64,000 nucleotides of DNA from Plazaster borealis (Eukaryota > Echinodermata > Asteroidea > Forcipulatida > Labidiasteridae), in NCBI GenBank assembly GCA_021014325.1, contig CM037461.1, positions 22,119,376-22,183,375 of the forward strand, read 5' to 3'. Below are positions 30,861-42,085 of this stretch, in pieces (within the stretch, counting starts at the first letter, position 1; the number at the start of each line of letters is the position of its first letter). The notes under the pieces were generated by a model. That model was given only the letters and a program-made list of their open reading frames with translations. It was not told the origin of the DNA and made no database searches. The translations under genes were made by a program, and so were the position numbers.

Positions 30861-32110
30861 TCACCTGTTTGTTGTCCCTATACCCAGTGTAGGGAGATTG
30901 CACAGCCATCGGGGTCACGTTACTGTTTCTATACGTACGCAACTGTGTTCTGGAGGTAAGCTGGTTCCGCAAAGGCCATAGCGACCATGGTAATATAAAT
31001 GCGCTCTGTACTGTGATGTAATTCACAATTTTGCCAACTTCAAAGTTAAAACATAAAGGGGGATGTCCTTGATGTCACTTGTGCAGACGTGAAGAACATA
31101 GGCCTACAGTACATGTATATGTATGTGCGTGATGGAGCTTTGCTTGTCCTCCACAACGCAAACACAACGGCAAAGGTCACACAATTTTGGCCTTTTGACC
31201 ATCTGTGCAAGCACCATATACACCTGTTTTGGGTGTATATGATTATTTGATATTATTATTAATAACTAACAGGGACGTGTATATAGACAGTTCCCAACGT
31301 ACACCGTCCATACAGTCAACTTGAGTTTTGGCTTATAATAGAAGCAGTCGCTCGGCCCCACCGGTCCCATCCGACGACCGCTAGGGTATGTTGCTGGGAT
31401 GGGCTCGTAGAAATTCTTGTTCAGGATAGGGCCTATGATATATTCAGGATGTGATACGCTAATGCATGGAGGTTCCATGTATTATAAACGATCATTTTAA
31501 ACCAAATTTGCAAGAAGAAAGTTGTGACCGAGCCATGTTTGGTACAATGCAAAGAATGGCAATAATTAATTGCAATGGGTGGGTACTCACTTGAACTACA
31601 TTATTATTGTTAGTCAAAACCTTTCGTCATGAGGAAGAGGTGACTGGGGAATTGTCCAATGCGCATGTGTGCATACGTCAGCCAATCTGGATAGGGCCTG
31701 GGACAGAGCGAATACTCATGCCAGGAAATAATCTCCACACATGCGCACGTGGTAAACATGCATTGCGCATAGTTGTGTGTTCAAAGAAATTTGATGATAA
31801 TTTTCCCGTAAAGATTGCGGACTTTACACTGAGTGTGAGGTCAAATGGGAATTATCCACAGCTGGCACGACCAAAAACCTGCTTTCTGATGAATCCTATC
31901 AAATGTTATTAGTGCATGAGCCAGGGGCTAAAATTTCACATCTTGGTACCAACTCGAGGGACTAATTTTAATATATTATTTTCTTGTTGCAAATAATCCA
32001 CAACTTATCATAAACTATATTGCTCGCCTTTCCAAAAAAATAAGACTGATACCAGTTTTCGAAAGATTTTCACCATGAAATCTGAAACCTCTTAGCCCCT
32101 TCCGTTGTTT

Positions 32111-32476
32111 TTAAAGGCACTGTACACGTTTGGTAATTACTCAAAATATATATTAGCATAAAAACTGACTTGGTAACGAGCAACAGAGAGCTGTTGTTAG
32201 TATAAAACTTTGTGAGAAACGAAGTAACGTAGTTTTCGAGAAAGAGGTAATTTCTCACTAAAATAATAAAAAACTTCTTGCAAGAAGCCTTTTATTCCTA
32301 TCTGAAAGCACACAAATTTGTACAACCAGTGTGTTTTTTCTTTCATCACTTTCTTGCAACTTCGATGACCAATTGAGCCCAAATTTTCACAGGCTTGTTA
32401 TTTTATGCATATGTTGGGATACACCAAGTGAGAACACTGGTCTTTGACAATTACCAAACGTGTTCAGTGCCTTTAA
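32111..32476. mobile_element. MITE family A, full length
   Basis: TTAAAGGCACTGTACACGTT to AACGTGTTCAGTGCCTTTAA, 366 bp, about 510 bp upstream of the HNMT-like start codon. Confidence 0.8.
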
Positions 32477-32983
32477 CCCAACTATAAACCATGGACTATA
32501 ACACCAATACCGCTGATTTATAATCATATCGATATATCGATAACCTAAAATATCAGTGACAATGGCTTACTCATAATGGGCCACCCATTCTGACCAGATC
32601 CTCAAAATAAAAAAGGAATGCGTGATGGATGGAGTGGCTAACGATTATACACAATGAATATTTATGAGTTGACGCAATAATGAATATACAAATTAAAGGG
32701 GGAGTTTTTCACACCAGTCACACTATAAGGAAAAAAATGCCTTAATACATACATAAACTGCATGGCTGTTGGAATTACAGCGATGTCGGATGGTATTTAA
32801 AAAAAAAATGTTTTTATATAAACGTTTCGAGGGAATGAAATATATTTCCTTTTTCCTCGTATATCCTTGACTTGTCCCTATAGGCGCTCCGTACAATACA
32901 AAGTTACCCCATACAACTCGTTTTTGTTGATGCAGACTGTGCGGACAGCGAGTAGTTACAACGTAAGAGACAGACAACGTATT

Positions 32984-33185
32984 ATGGCGGACTCAAAACT
33001 ACTCTCCTTATCTGAAGACCAGAACCACTACTTAAAGTCGTATCAGACTTTCGTTTATTATTCAGCCAAGTACGAAATCCAGGACACGTGGACCAACACT
33101 GTGCTCCTTGACAAGATCGTTCCTCATCTCCCAAGCTTGGACCAAGACAATGAGCTCCGTGTCTTAGGAATAGGCAGTGGATCGG
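32984..33185 (+). CDS. HNMT-like gene exon 1
   Basis: 202 nt, start ATG to the donor ATCGG|GTATGC, ending in phase 1. Encodes residues 1-67 plus the first base of Gly68 and ends inside the SAM-binding glycine motif (GIGSGSG). Confidence 0.85.
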
Positions 33186-34833
33186 GTATGCATGAGTCCA
33201 CGTTTCTAAACTATTGAACAATATTCACTTAAACTTCCGGTTTGAGCCAAAAGACAAGGTCAATTTGCGGTCATTTCTGTGCAATATTTATTCAGTTTCC
33301 CATGACCTTTCGATTGTAAAATCCATATGTAGTTCAGGAGTTTTCCATACAACAAATTTTGATTAAATGTGATTTAACACCCACAGGCGTCATCATGACG
33401 TCACCACAGCGGGTTAATGGATTGTATTTCTGATTTGGTTATGTGCAAAGTTTAAAGGTTCTTGAAACTTTGGAATGGTGTTTTTGTTACAATCTTCAGG
33501 GAGAAGAAGAAGAAGATGAAGAAGTTTAAAAAAAATAATATAAAAGTAAGAATTACAAATTGGTTTTCCGGTTACACCCCCGGACATCTAATTATTGTGC
33601 TGATCTTCAAATCATTGCTGTTCTTTTAAAGGGGAAGTGGAATATCCATTTTTGACTGCACTTCTAAAGAAATATCCGATCATCATGAACCGTGTAGTTG
33701 AACCTGCTGAAGATCAAATTATCAAGTATAAGGCACTGGTTCAATCAAAGATACACGAACTACACGGTGTAAAGTTTGACTGGCGGCAGCAAACCCTGGA
33801 ACAACACAGAGATACTGACGGGGATGGAACCAAGTTTCATTTCATCAGCGCCATTCACGTCATGTACTACGTTGATGACGTAGGCAGTTCTGTGATGAAT
33901 CTGTACGACCTTCTGGAACCTGGTGGCATGTTGCTCGTCATTATCCTCTCAGGTAAATACCCAAGAGGTTGAGCTAATGACACCGGTTAATTTGCTGGCG
34001 ATCTAAATAAAAAGTTATATAAATGCAAGAGTCCTTCATAGCGTAGAGTGAAACATTCCACATCTTAGAAGTTCCCAGAGTAACAGTTCCCAAAGTTGTG
34101 TAAGTTGTTTTGATGGGTGGGAGAAATATTTGCTGCCGTATACTTGTGCACAAAATATGCTACATGTTATTACAGTAAAAACATACAGACCTATACTATT
34201 AAGTTCTTCATATCAGGCTTCGCTTGCCGGCAGTCTATGACAGCCTCTGCGCCCCCACCCCTCCCCTCCCCCACCACCACCACCACCACCAAACCAGGGT
34301 GTCTGCAACTGGTGGAGGAGTCTTTAGTTTATGATAAATGCTACGGTACTGTCTTACTTAATGATTTTATTGAAAAGGGTTGGCGATTAAATCACAGGAC
34401 GTTCAATAAGTAAACAGTACCAGTAATAAAAAGGATTTACAAGGTCCTTTTTTTCAACCCTTTACATCTTGCAGACCAAAGTGGCCTCTGGAAATTTTTG
34501 AGCCACCTTCCCGGTTTGTGGAAACAGGGTCTGCGGACCTTCATCAGCTCAGCGGACATCCGTAGCCCGTTCGAAGCCCGCAACATCCCGTACATCAACA
34601 TTCACCGAACCTCCGAAGTGGATATCACCGAGTGCTTTGACGCGACGTCTGAAGACGGGGAACTCTTGCTCGATTTCCTCGTTCTGTTGAAGGAATTCAA
34701 GAAGAGGGCACCAGCCTCCCAGTATAAGGAGGTGATGGAGTATTTGGCCAGCAGTGATGTCTCTAAGAAAGACGGGAGTAAAATCCTATTGAATAACGAT
34801 TGGGATGCAGTTATCGTTACTAAAGACGTCTGA
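32984..34833 (+). CDS. Histamine N-methyltransferase-like class I SAM methyltransferase, 3 coding exons
   Basis: Reconstructed as join(32984-33185, 33632-33952, 34475-34833), 882 nt, 293 residues, almost the same length as vertebrate HNMT (292 as I recall). Both introns are phase 1 with good GT/AG borders. The product resembles HNMT along its whole length: SAM-binding motif I around 59-71 (LRVLGIGSGSG then EVE), VVEPAEDQ at 89-96 (the acidic ribose-contact position), MYYVDD after 143, and a C-terminal ILLNND. In a hand alignment with human HNMT, two of three histamine-contact residues differ: Glu28 aligns with Lys29 and Gln143 with His143, while Asn283 is kept (Asn282). A cytosolic SAM-dependent N-methyltransferase is likely; the histamine substrate is doubtful. 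An in-frame upstream ATG at 32930 would add 18 residues; I chose 32984 because it matches the family start. Confidence 0.88.
33632..33952 (+). CDS. HNMT-like gene exon 2
   Basis: 321 nt, phase 1-1, acceptor TTTTAAAG, donor CTCAG|GTAAAT. Encodes residues 68-174: the rest of motif I, the VVEPAEDQIIKYK helix, VKFDWR and the FISAIHVMYYVDD strand and helix of the methyltransferase fold. Confidence 0.87.
34475..34833 (+). CDS. HNMT-like gene exon 3 (terminal)
   Basis: 359 nt including the stop TGA at 34831-34833; acceptor ATCTTGCAG. Encodes DQSGLWKFL..., the DITECFD...GELLLDFL segment that matches the DISDCF...GDLLWDFL stretch of vertebrate HNMT, and the C-terminal strand. Confidence 0.87.
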
Positions 34834-34878
34834 CTGAGTTTCGGTGTTGACGTGCTTACCCAGCTCTCCTTTTTTCTG

Positions 34879-34884
34879 AATAAA
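34879..34884 (+). terminator. Poly(A) signal of the HNMT-like gene
   Basis: Canonical AATAAA 46 bp after the stop codon. The close spacing gives a short 3' UTR. Confidence 0.6.
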
Positions 34885-35185
34885 TTACCTTGGCCCATTG
34901 TAATAAACAGTTGCTTATAGAACAGAAAAGTCTTGCTTAGCAGAATTGGGTTACAAGCATGGTATAAAATGTGCACTGCTTTTGACTCTTTCCTTGGAAG
35001 TTCGCTTAAAAAAAATAACATTATTTATAAGAGGCAAATCAAAATTACAAATGTTTAAACATTTCGGTTTTTATTTTCTACGAAAATGTTTTCAGTTAAA
35101 GTCTGACACTTTCGATAAAGGCTTCTTTTGAACTGTACTGTGAGACTCTTCAAATCTATTTATATACACCAGCATGAAGACTCTA

Positions 35186-35915
35186 TAGACTCTTAGTTCC
35201 TGACTTATTTATTATCATGCGAAATATAAAAATACATATTTGTTTAGCTCTTTTTAAAGTGTCCTTTCCGATTGTATATCATGTTCCACTGGCTCAACAT
35301 TTTCGAAGAATATTTCGGGCACTCAGAAAGGAAATATTTGTTCAACTTATGCCCGATTATGCCTTTTTTTTTGGGGGGGGGGGGTTAAACATTTTAAAAA
35401 GCTGTTTCCCCCTTTTGCCATTGGACGTATACCAGACGGAAATTAGTTAGGCCTGTACGTAAATAATTTGTATATGCTGGTAGGCTTAGTAAAGTAATGA
35501 GTTTCCATTTTTTTTTTTATGATGACAACTCTTTAGGATTTTTTCAAACGATTCGTCATTTAGACTCTTAGTTCCCGAGTTATTTATTATCATGCGAAAT
35601 ATATAAATACATATTTGTTTAGCTCTTTAAGTGTCCTTTCCGATTGTATATCATGTTCCACTGGCTCAACATTTTCGAAGAATATTTCGGGCACTCAGAA
35701 AGGAAATATTTGTTCAACTTATGCCCGATTATGCCCTTTTTTTGGGGGGGGGGGGTAAACATTTTAAAAAGCTGTTTCCCTCTTTTGCCATTGGAAGTAA
35801 TACCAAACGGAAATTAGTTAGGCCTGTACGTAAATAATTCGTATGTGCTGGTAGGCTTAGTAAAGTAATGAGTTTCCAATTTTTTATGATGACAACTCTT
35901 TAGGATTTTTTAAGC
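35186..35915 (+). repeat. Tandem direct duplication, unit about 370 bp
   Basis: 35186-35560 and 35561-35915 are near-identical from TAGACTCTTAGTTCC to ATGACAACTCTTTAGGATTT, including a poly-T/poly-G run. It begins 350 bp downstream of the HNMT-like gene. The 68-77 codon ORFs in each copy have no recognisable product. Confidence 0.9.
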
Positions 35916-36030
35916 GCCAATTAAAGGATGGTTAAAGGTTTTATAAAAATTTAAAAATTTAAAAATTTAAAACGTACACACAGAAAGGGAATAATATAAC
36001 AACAAAGCAGGATCCCACAAACTGGACCCA

Positions 36031-36700
36031 TAAGGTTGTGTGTGTGTGAGTAGGTATACACATTCAAACCGGGGACCTTTAACAAAAGAGGACAATAGGG
36101 TCCCCGGTTGGGGCAAGGTCCCCAGTTGGAGAGCGTGTACAAAACCAATGGGAACTGTTGCTAAAAAGTACAAACAAAAGAGGGACAATAGTAGGTTCCC
36201 GATTGCAGGTGTTTACACACTTGCGTTAGCATTACATACGAAGTGTGGACCTAAGAACAAAAGAGGTCCACATAAGCCTAGGGTTTTGAAGCCCTATGTG
36301 TGTGTGTGGGTATGTCTACGCATTCAAACCGAGGACTCTAACAAAAGGGATCCGGGGAAAAAGTGTACCGAGGACGTCCTCGCTTTGATTTCGTGTACAA
36401 AACCAATGGGGACGTCGCTGAAAAAAACTATGTCCAACCAATGGGAGAACAAAGAGAAGTCCTCGGTTCACACCTTACACATACATGTGTGTGTGGGAGC
36501 GTGTCTATCCATTGAAACCGAGGACTTTAACAAAAGGGATCCGGGTGTTTGACAGAGCGAGGACGTCCTCGCTTCGTTTTTGTGTACAAACCCAATGGGG
36601 ACGTCGCTAAAAAAAACTATGTCCAAACAATGGGAGAACAAAGAGAAGTCCTCGGTAAGCGGGATTTACAAACATGTGTGGGTGTGTTTGTGTGCACCAA
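36031..36700 (+). repeat. Minisatellite, unit about 185-190 bp
   Basis: CATTCAAACCGAGGACT, ACAAAAGGGATCCGGG and AAACCAATGGGGACGTCGCT recur about every 185 bp, with 3-4 diverging copies. Long open frames follow from the repeat. Distant relatives of the words lie at 29790-29960. Confidence 0.8.
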
Positions 36701-38250
36701 TATGTTTATAATTCTTTTCTGCGTTAAGTATTTGCTTCAACCTATGAAGTGAATAATTATATAAACTGAAATTGTTATCAATATTATATATTTTTCCATA
36801 ATTTTTCTGATTTATTGTTTCACAATAATAAGATTGGAAAAAAAAAATTGTTTAGGCCTATTTAAACTTGATTCTCAAAGCATAGACTTACGATGGCTTA
36901 TTTACCTTTAAGGTTGAAATTAAGTTTAAATTCTCAAATAAACATAACTTTTGTGGATAAAAAAGGAAAACATTCTTTTACAAAGATGTTTTTAAAAACC
37001 ACAAATTGAACAACCATTATCTCGTACACAGACTGTTTCAAAGTCTTCTTAAAAATATTTATATCTAATAATGAAAGTGCTTTTATAGAAACTGTTTCAG
37101 CGTTTTCATCATCTAAAATGTCACTACCGTTAACTTTGCAAGATATTGCAGTCTGTGAAATGCTACACAATGAGAAACAAAGATGCACCCTGCTTGGAAC
37201 CCTTGCTCCCCCCCCCCAAAAAAAAAAAAAAAAAAAAAACAATAATAATAATAATAATACAAAATACAAAATACAAAAAAAATTACAAAAAAACAAAAAT
37301 ACAAAAATACAAATATACAAAAATGATAAGAACAATAATGATAGTAAATAAATAAATAAACATAACAAATAAGTGCAGCAATGAATGATTTGACATATTA
37401 AATAGCACACCCCCCAAAAATATACACATATAATTATAATAGTAATAATACAAGATCTTCACCCCGCTTACCCACTACATGTAGCTACCAACTGAAAATG
37501 TCAGGTTACGCCACTGTCTGAAGCTCAAGTTTGTAGAACAATTGGGTGCTAAATATGTGGCATAGTGTACAGAATGCACAAAGCGACTTGGTTTTAATAT
37601 AACAAATAAATGATAAAATACACAGCACTTGCATCTGAAATATTAGTTTTCCTGTTTTTAAGGGGGGGGTGCCTTTTTCAATTGTAGCACCCCCACCCCC
37701 TCCCCCAATAGAAACACAAACGGCTGGAAAACAAGCCATGCCTTATTGCTTCATTGAAAGCAAGAAAACAGTAGCGGTAACATAAACAAAAGTCAACCTG
37801 AGTATAGATTTACAGGTAGTGAAATTAATGTTCATATCTGTACGTCTGTATATGTATACTTGGGTATATTATACAGGTAGTTAGATTGTTAGTTAATTAT
37901 TCTGAGTGGTGCAACTTTAAAGTTCTAACTGAAGCTGGATCCGATGAAATGACAGGTTTCAAAGTTTTGACATAATTGTGACCTGTCACCACCGAACACG
38001 GACTATGTCGCAAACCTAAATTTTCCTTTAAACAGAGCCAAATTTTGTTGGGATCGTTGATTTGTTGACTTTGATTAGTGTCTCATGAACTTATAGTTCC
38101 TCAAGAATAAATCTAATACTTAGAGAAAAAATTTCTTGAACATTGGTTGAAAACAATCGAGGTCAAAAGAAGCACAATCAGAGATAGAAGTTGATGAAAC
38201 TTCCTCAAAATATTGTGAAAAAGAGTCAAAAGCTTGTGTCATCTTGATTT
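36700..38250. other. Intergenic, low-complexity
   Basis: Poly-A, AAT and ATACAAA runs at 37215-37360 and otherwise AT-rich DNA; the long minus-strand ORF over this stretch is a low-complexity artefact. Confidence 0.5.
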
Positions 38251-38580
38251 AGGGGTCTTGTCAAAATTTGTCCAGGAAAACCAGCGGATAAGTACTGTCC
38301 AGGACAAGGTTCTTTACACGCCGTTAATTCACCTTGTTTGAAATTGGGTGCCGAAGAAACCATGGAAGAAGTTCTTAGTGCCTAGGGTCAAACTGCAGAG
38401 CGCTCAGCGGTGTGCATTGGCATAAAGGGCATGTCTTCAGTGCATCGGAGACCTGTGTGCCTTTCAGCGAGTAAAACCATGTCTCTCATAGAAATACAGT
38501 CCTACGGAAATCCTACAAAAATTTGACATCGGAGAATTGTTATCCGACTACCTGTCCTGGATTCATTTTGACAAGACCCC
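38251..38580. mobile_element. MITE with AGGGGTCTTGTCAAAAT termini, 330 bp
   Basis: The left end AGGGGTCTTGTCAAAAT is the complement of the right end ATTTTGACAAGACCCC. Inner GTCCAGGA/TCCTGGA and CGGATAA/TTATCCG also pair. Confidence 0.8.
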
Positions 38581-38670
38581 TTATTAACTTTCATACCTTT
38601 GGTATCAGCAATAAGCACTTCCTGCACAAAATATTAATTTTCTGTTTCAGTAATTGTCAGTGATTGGGAA

Positions 38671-38920
38671 TCCAGGCCTGGAATTTCATCTCAGAGAGGG
38701 CAAGGTCATTTTCATTTTGTAAAGGGGACTTCCATTGGAAAATCTTCAAGTCCATTGGAAAACTTTCAGGCCTGGATTTACACCAAGGCCACAGAGGTCA
38801 AGGTCTCTGTTGCCCTGGTCTTGGCCTTGGTGCCCCTTCAAAAGTTTCCCATAATTTCTGCTGGGACATTTCTTGGGGCACCAAGGCAATGACCAGGAAG
38901 CAATTGCCTCTGTTAGGCCA
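38671..38920. mobile_element. MITE family G
   Basis: TCCAGGCCTGGAATTTCA and GGTCTTGGCCTTGGTGCCCC, as in the copies at 3365 and 39405; it looks rearranged, with two internal starts. Confidence 0.5.
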
Positions 38921-39404
38921 CATAAAAAAAAGAAGTTGTTGATCGTCCCCGCCCGACCCTACGAAACCCCCCGACCCCATTTTTTTTTTTTTTTTTTTTT
39001 AATCATAAAAAACAGTCTTTTCAATGATCTTTTCAGTCAAGTTTGGCTCCCAGATTTTTCAGCTGATATTTTTTTCAAAATCCATAGGTTGGAAATAGAT
39101 ATTTGAAGAAATATTGGGTTGGCAAAAACAAGAACAATTCTTCAAATATTTACTTGAGAAAATGTTCACCGAAAATGTCATCTAGGAGTTAAATGGGTTT
39201 AACAAAACAATTAAAAACATCAAAATCACACAAACCCTCTGTTTTATAGTGATTGTGATGATTTCTTTATTCTTCATTTCATATTTTGCCATGTCCTAAT
39301 AAATAACAAATAAAAATAAAAACCGCCCTCCCACCCCAACTTCCCGCCAAAAAAGGACGATCAACAATTTTTTAATTTTATGTGGCCTTAGCTCCGTGAA
39401 ATAT

Positions 39405-39756
39405 CAGGCCTGGAATTATATGGAGGCCTTGGCCTACGTTGCCCCTGGTCTTGGCCTTAGTGCCCCTTTCAAAAGTTTCCTGTATACTTTAAGGTTTTCC
39501 AATTGAAGTGCCCTTATTGCCAAATTAATGGCCTTGCCCTCTTTAAGATGGAATTCCAGGCCTGACCTCGATTCCATTCGCAAAAGGATTGCTGCTTGGT
39601 CCAAAGAGTTTCAGGCACAGCATCTACTTCTGTGGAAGAACTTGCTGATGCCATTCAATACGAGTTGGAATCTGTCATTCAAACTTTTGAAGGGGCACCA
39701 AGGCCATAACTAGGGCAACAGGGGCCATTGACCCCGTGTCAAATCCAGGCCTGTCC
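39405..39756. mobile_element. MITE family G, composite
   Basis: CAGGCCTGGAATTATATGGA to GGAATTCCAGGCCTG at 39563, then an inverted partial copy ending CAAATCCAGGCCTG. Confidence 0.5.
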
Positions 39757-39962
39757 AAGGGTAATTGGGAAAGGTTATCCACAAAAGTATCTAATCAGTC
39801 AAAAGCTAATGAAACTGAAAACTATAAATTACAAATTTTGTCTAGGTTCCATGATGATTAGAGTTGTTTGTTCATCAAGTATAGCCGTACCTGAACAATT
39901 TCAAAATATGATTTCGGTGACGGCTTCAAGTGTTTACTTACCCAACATGCAACAGTTTTTAT

Positions 39963-40190
39963 TTACGACACTTTTCCGAAGGCTTGATTTTTGTCGAGGG
40001 AGTACTTTGCGATTGCATCCCACATAGCTTGAGTCTGTTTCTTGGCTTCTGGATCGTCGCTGTAGTCCAGAGTGTCCAGGTTCCACATTCCCACTCCTCT
40101 TAGCTTCATCCTACTGGCGTACTCATAGCGTGCCGTTAAACTTTGTGGATTGTCGTACCACATTTGGTGCATCAGACCAGTTTTTGAATC
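39963..40190 (-). CDS. CTBS-like (minus) exon 7 (terminal)
   Basis: 228 nt including the TAA stop; acceptor AATTTGAAG after a long pyrimidine run. Encodes DSKTGLMHQMWYDNPQSLT and KLRGVGMWNLDTLDYS, the last barrel strand with the conserved Trp, then a charged C-terminus. Confidence 0.92.
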   Translation of the reverse strand, partial: DSKTGLMHQMWYDNPQSLTARYEYASRMKLRGVGMWNLDTLDYSDDPEAKKQTQAMWDAIAKYSLDKNQAFGKVS

Positions 40191-42051
40191 CTTCAAATTG
40201 AAAAAAAAAATAACAAAATACAAAAGTACAATTAGAGCCTTCCAATTAGATATGTAAGTTGCGCATCGCACGTGCGTACTAATGCTACTGGTTGACAAAA
40301 TGAGGGCACATCGCGCCTCTTTTGTGTTGGGCTATTTGTGTGTCTGCCTAGTGCACAACTCTATGGCGAAAATAACAGACAAGAAGACCACCAAAAAACA
40401 AAAGTCAGTTACCATGGTTTATCATCTACATGTAGGAATAAACCATGCCTAGTACATGTATTGGGGCAGAGGGTACCCCCAAATGTTCCAATACTTAAAC
40501 ACATTTTAACACACTTTAGTACAGCAGTACCCCCCGCCCCTCCCTTAAAATCCTGTAAATAATTCCTGAGATTCCAAGCACACAATGAAGACACAATGGG
40601 GGGTACACCATGCCCCATATTGAGCACCAAAATCATAGGTAAGATCAATTCAATTCAATTCAATTCAACTCGACATTTATTTCCATATTGGTGAAAAAAA
40701 AGGAGAAAGCAATAAACAAATTTAAACAATGATTTAAATCAAAAACAATCAAGAACTGATTCAGAGAAAAATAAATAAATAATGAAAACAAGGAAATAAT
40801 TCCATGAAAATAATATAATTAAATGGACACGGAGCAAACCAATATGGGGGCATTTTCAGAAGCCAAAAGGAGGCTTGTATTGAAATGCCCAGCTGACAAA
40901 TATAAAACAAAACAAACAAATATCAATATTTTAACTTAACCCTCCTACTCTTGGTATCATTTTCCAGTGAGTTAAAGAACCATTTAAGGTCATTGAACTG
41001 CATGGGCTGTGTATGGTGGGACAACTGTGCATTGAACTGTATAGTGTTTACAGTATAGATGTGTTCACAAGATGATGTCATGTTGCAGGCAGGCATAGTT
41101 TATCTGTCACTTACAACTAACTTACTCATAACCACTGTTAAAGATAATGGTCAGTTGGAGGGTTAAAGAGGAATCAATGAACGACAAAATAAAGATGATG
41201 ATAATAAAACTAAAACAAAGGTGGTAATAACAACAATGATATAAGGGGTTTTGAAGAGGGACGACATGAATATTATATAACTCCACAGATTGGTAGCAAG
41301 GCAGGAATGCATACAAGAAAGGAAACTAAGCTGAGTATTTGGAAACCAGCCGTGTTTTAAAAGTGGATTTGAACTGACCCACAGACAGCTGAATTTGTAA
41401 TACCTTGTCAAGACCATTCCACAGCCGTGCGCACTAACACTACTGGTTGGTAAAATAAGGGGGGCATTGCGCCTTTTGTTTGGGGCTGATGGTGGTGTGA
41501 GCATGAACGTTTACGTGTCTGCCTAGTGCACAACTCTATGGCATTTCCCAACTAAGAGACCCATTGCATAACGTGCAACGCTGCTGGTTCGCTGAGGGCA
41601 CACATGCAATTCAACGCCCTAAGAACAGCTATCGTCCAAGGGTCTGCCTCCTTTTGCCTTAAAGAGGGCGCTGTTGAGAGTGCGACGTTATACGTACAGG
41701 GTCTGTAGTATCTGTACGCGTGTGTGAATGTAATTAGCATATATTACAATGTATTATGGGAAAGGCTAATTCATTGGAGATAATTATTATGACATCATTG
41801 TAATTGAAACCACAGAATGATAACAGTTGATATTCTCATTAACATCTAAATTCTTACCTTGTAGTTGAAGAATGGAGCGCAATATGTGGCATTGAACAGC
41901 GGCCCGCTTGTAGAGTTCTTTACCAGCAATTTCATCACACCTGCATAATTTACCTGTTTTCCCGCTGCATCACTGCAGTTTACTCCTCGGAACGGTATAT
42001 GATCAATTTCGCAAACATTGCTCTGTGAAAAAAAAAAAATTGTACCATAAT

Positions 42052-42085
<34 letters not shown>

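Larger units (their letters stand above)
27965..32110. other. Intergenic, repeats only
   Basis: Between the listed MITEs, SINE, GTTT run (29676-29703) and telomere-like tract I see no gene. The open frames here are short and without recognisable motifs. Confidence 0.45.

Noticed and set aside
36040..36552. Open frame of 170 codons on the plus strand
   Set aside because: Lies wholly in a 185-bp minisatellite; the peptide repeats with the DNA and other frames are also open.
36934..37410. Minus-strand open frame of 158 codons with hydrophobic runs resembling membrane segments
   Set aside because: The hydrophobic part is translated poly-A/ATACAAA low-complexity DNA; no splice or start context.
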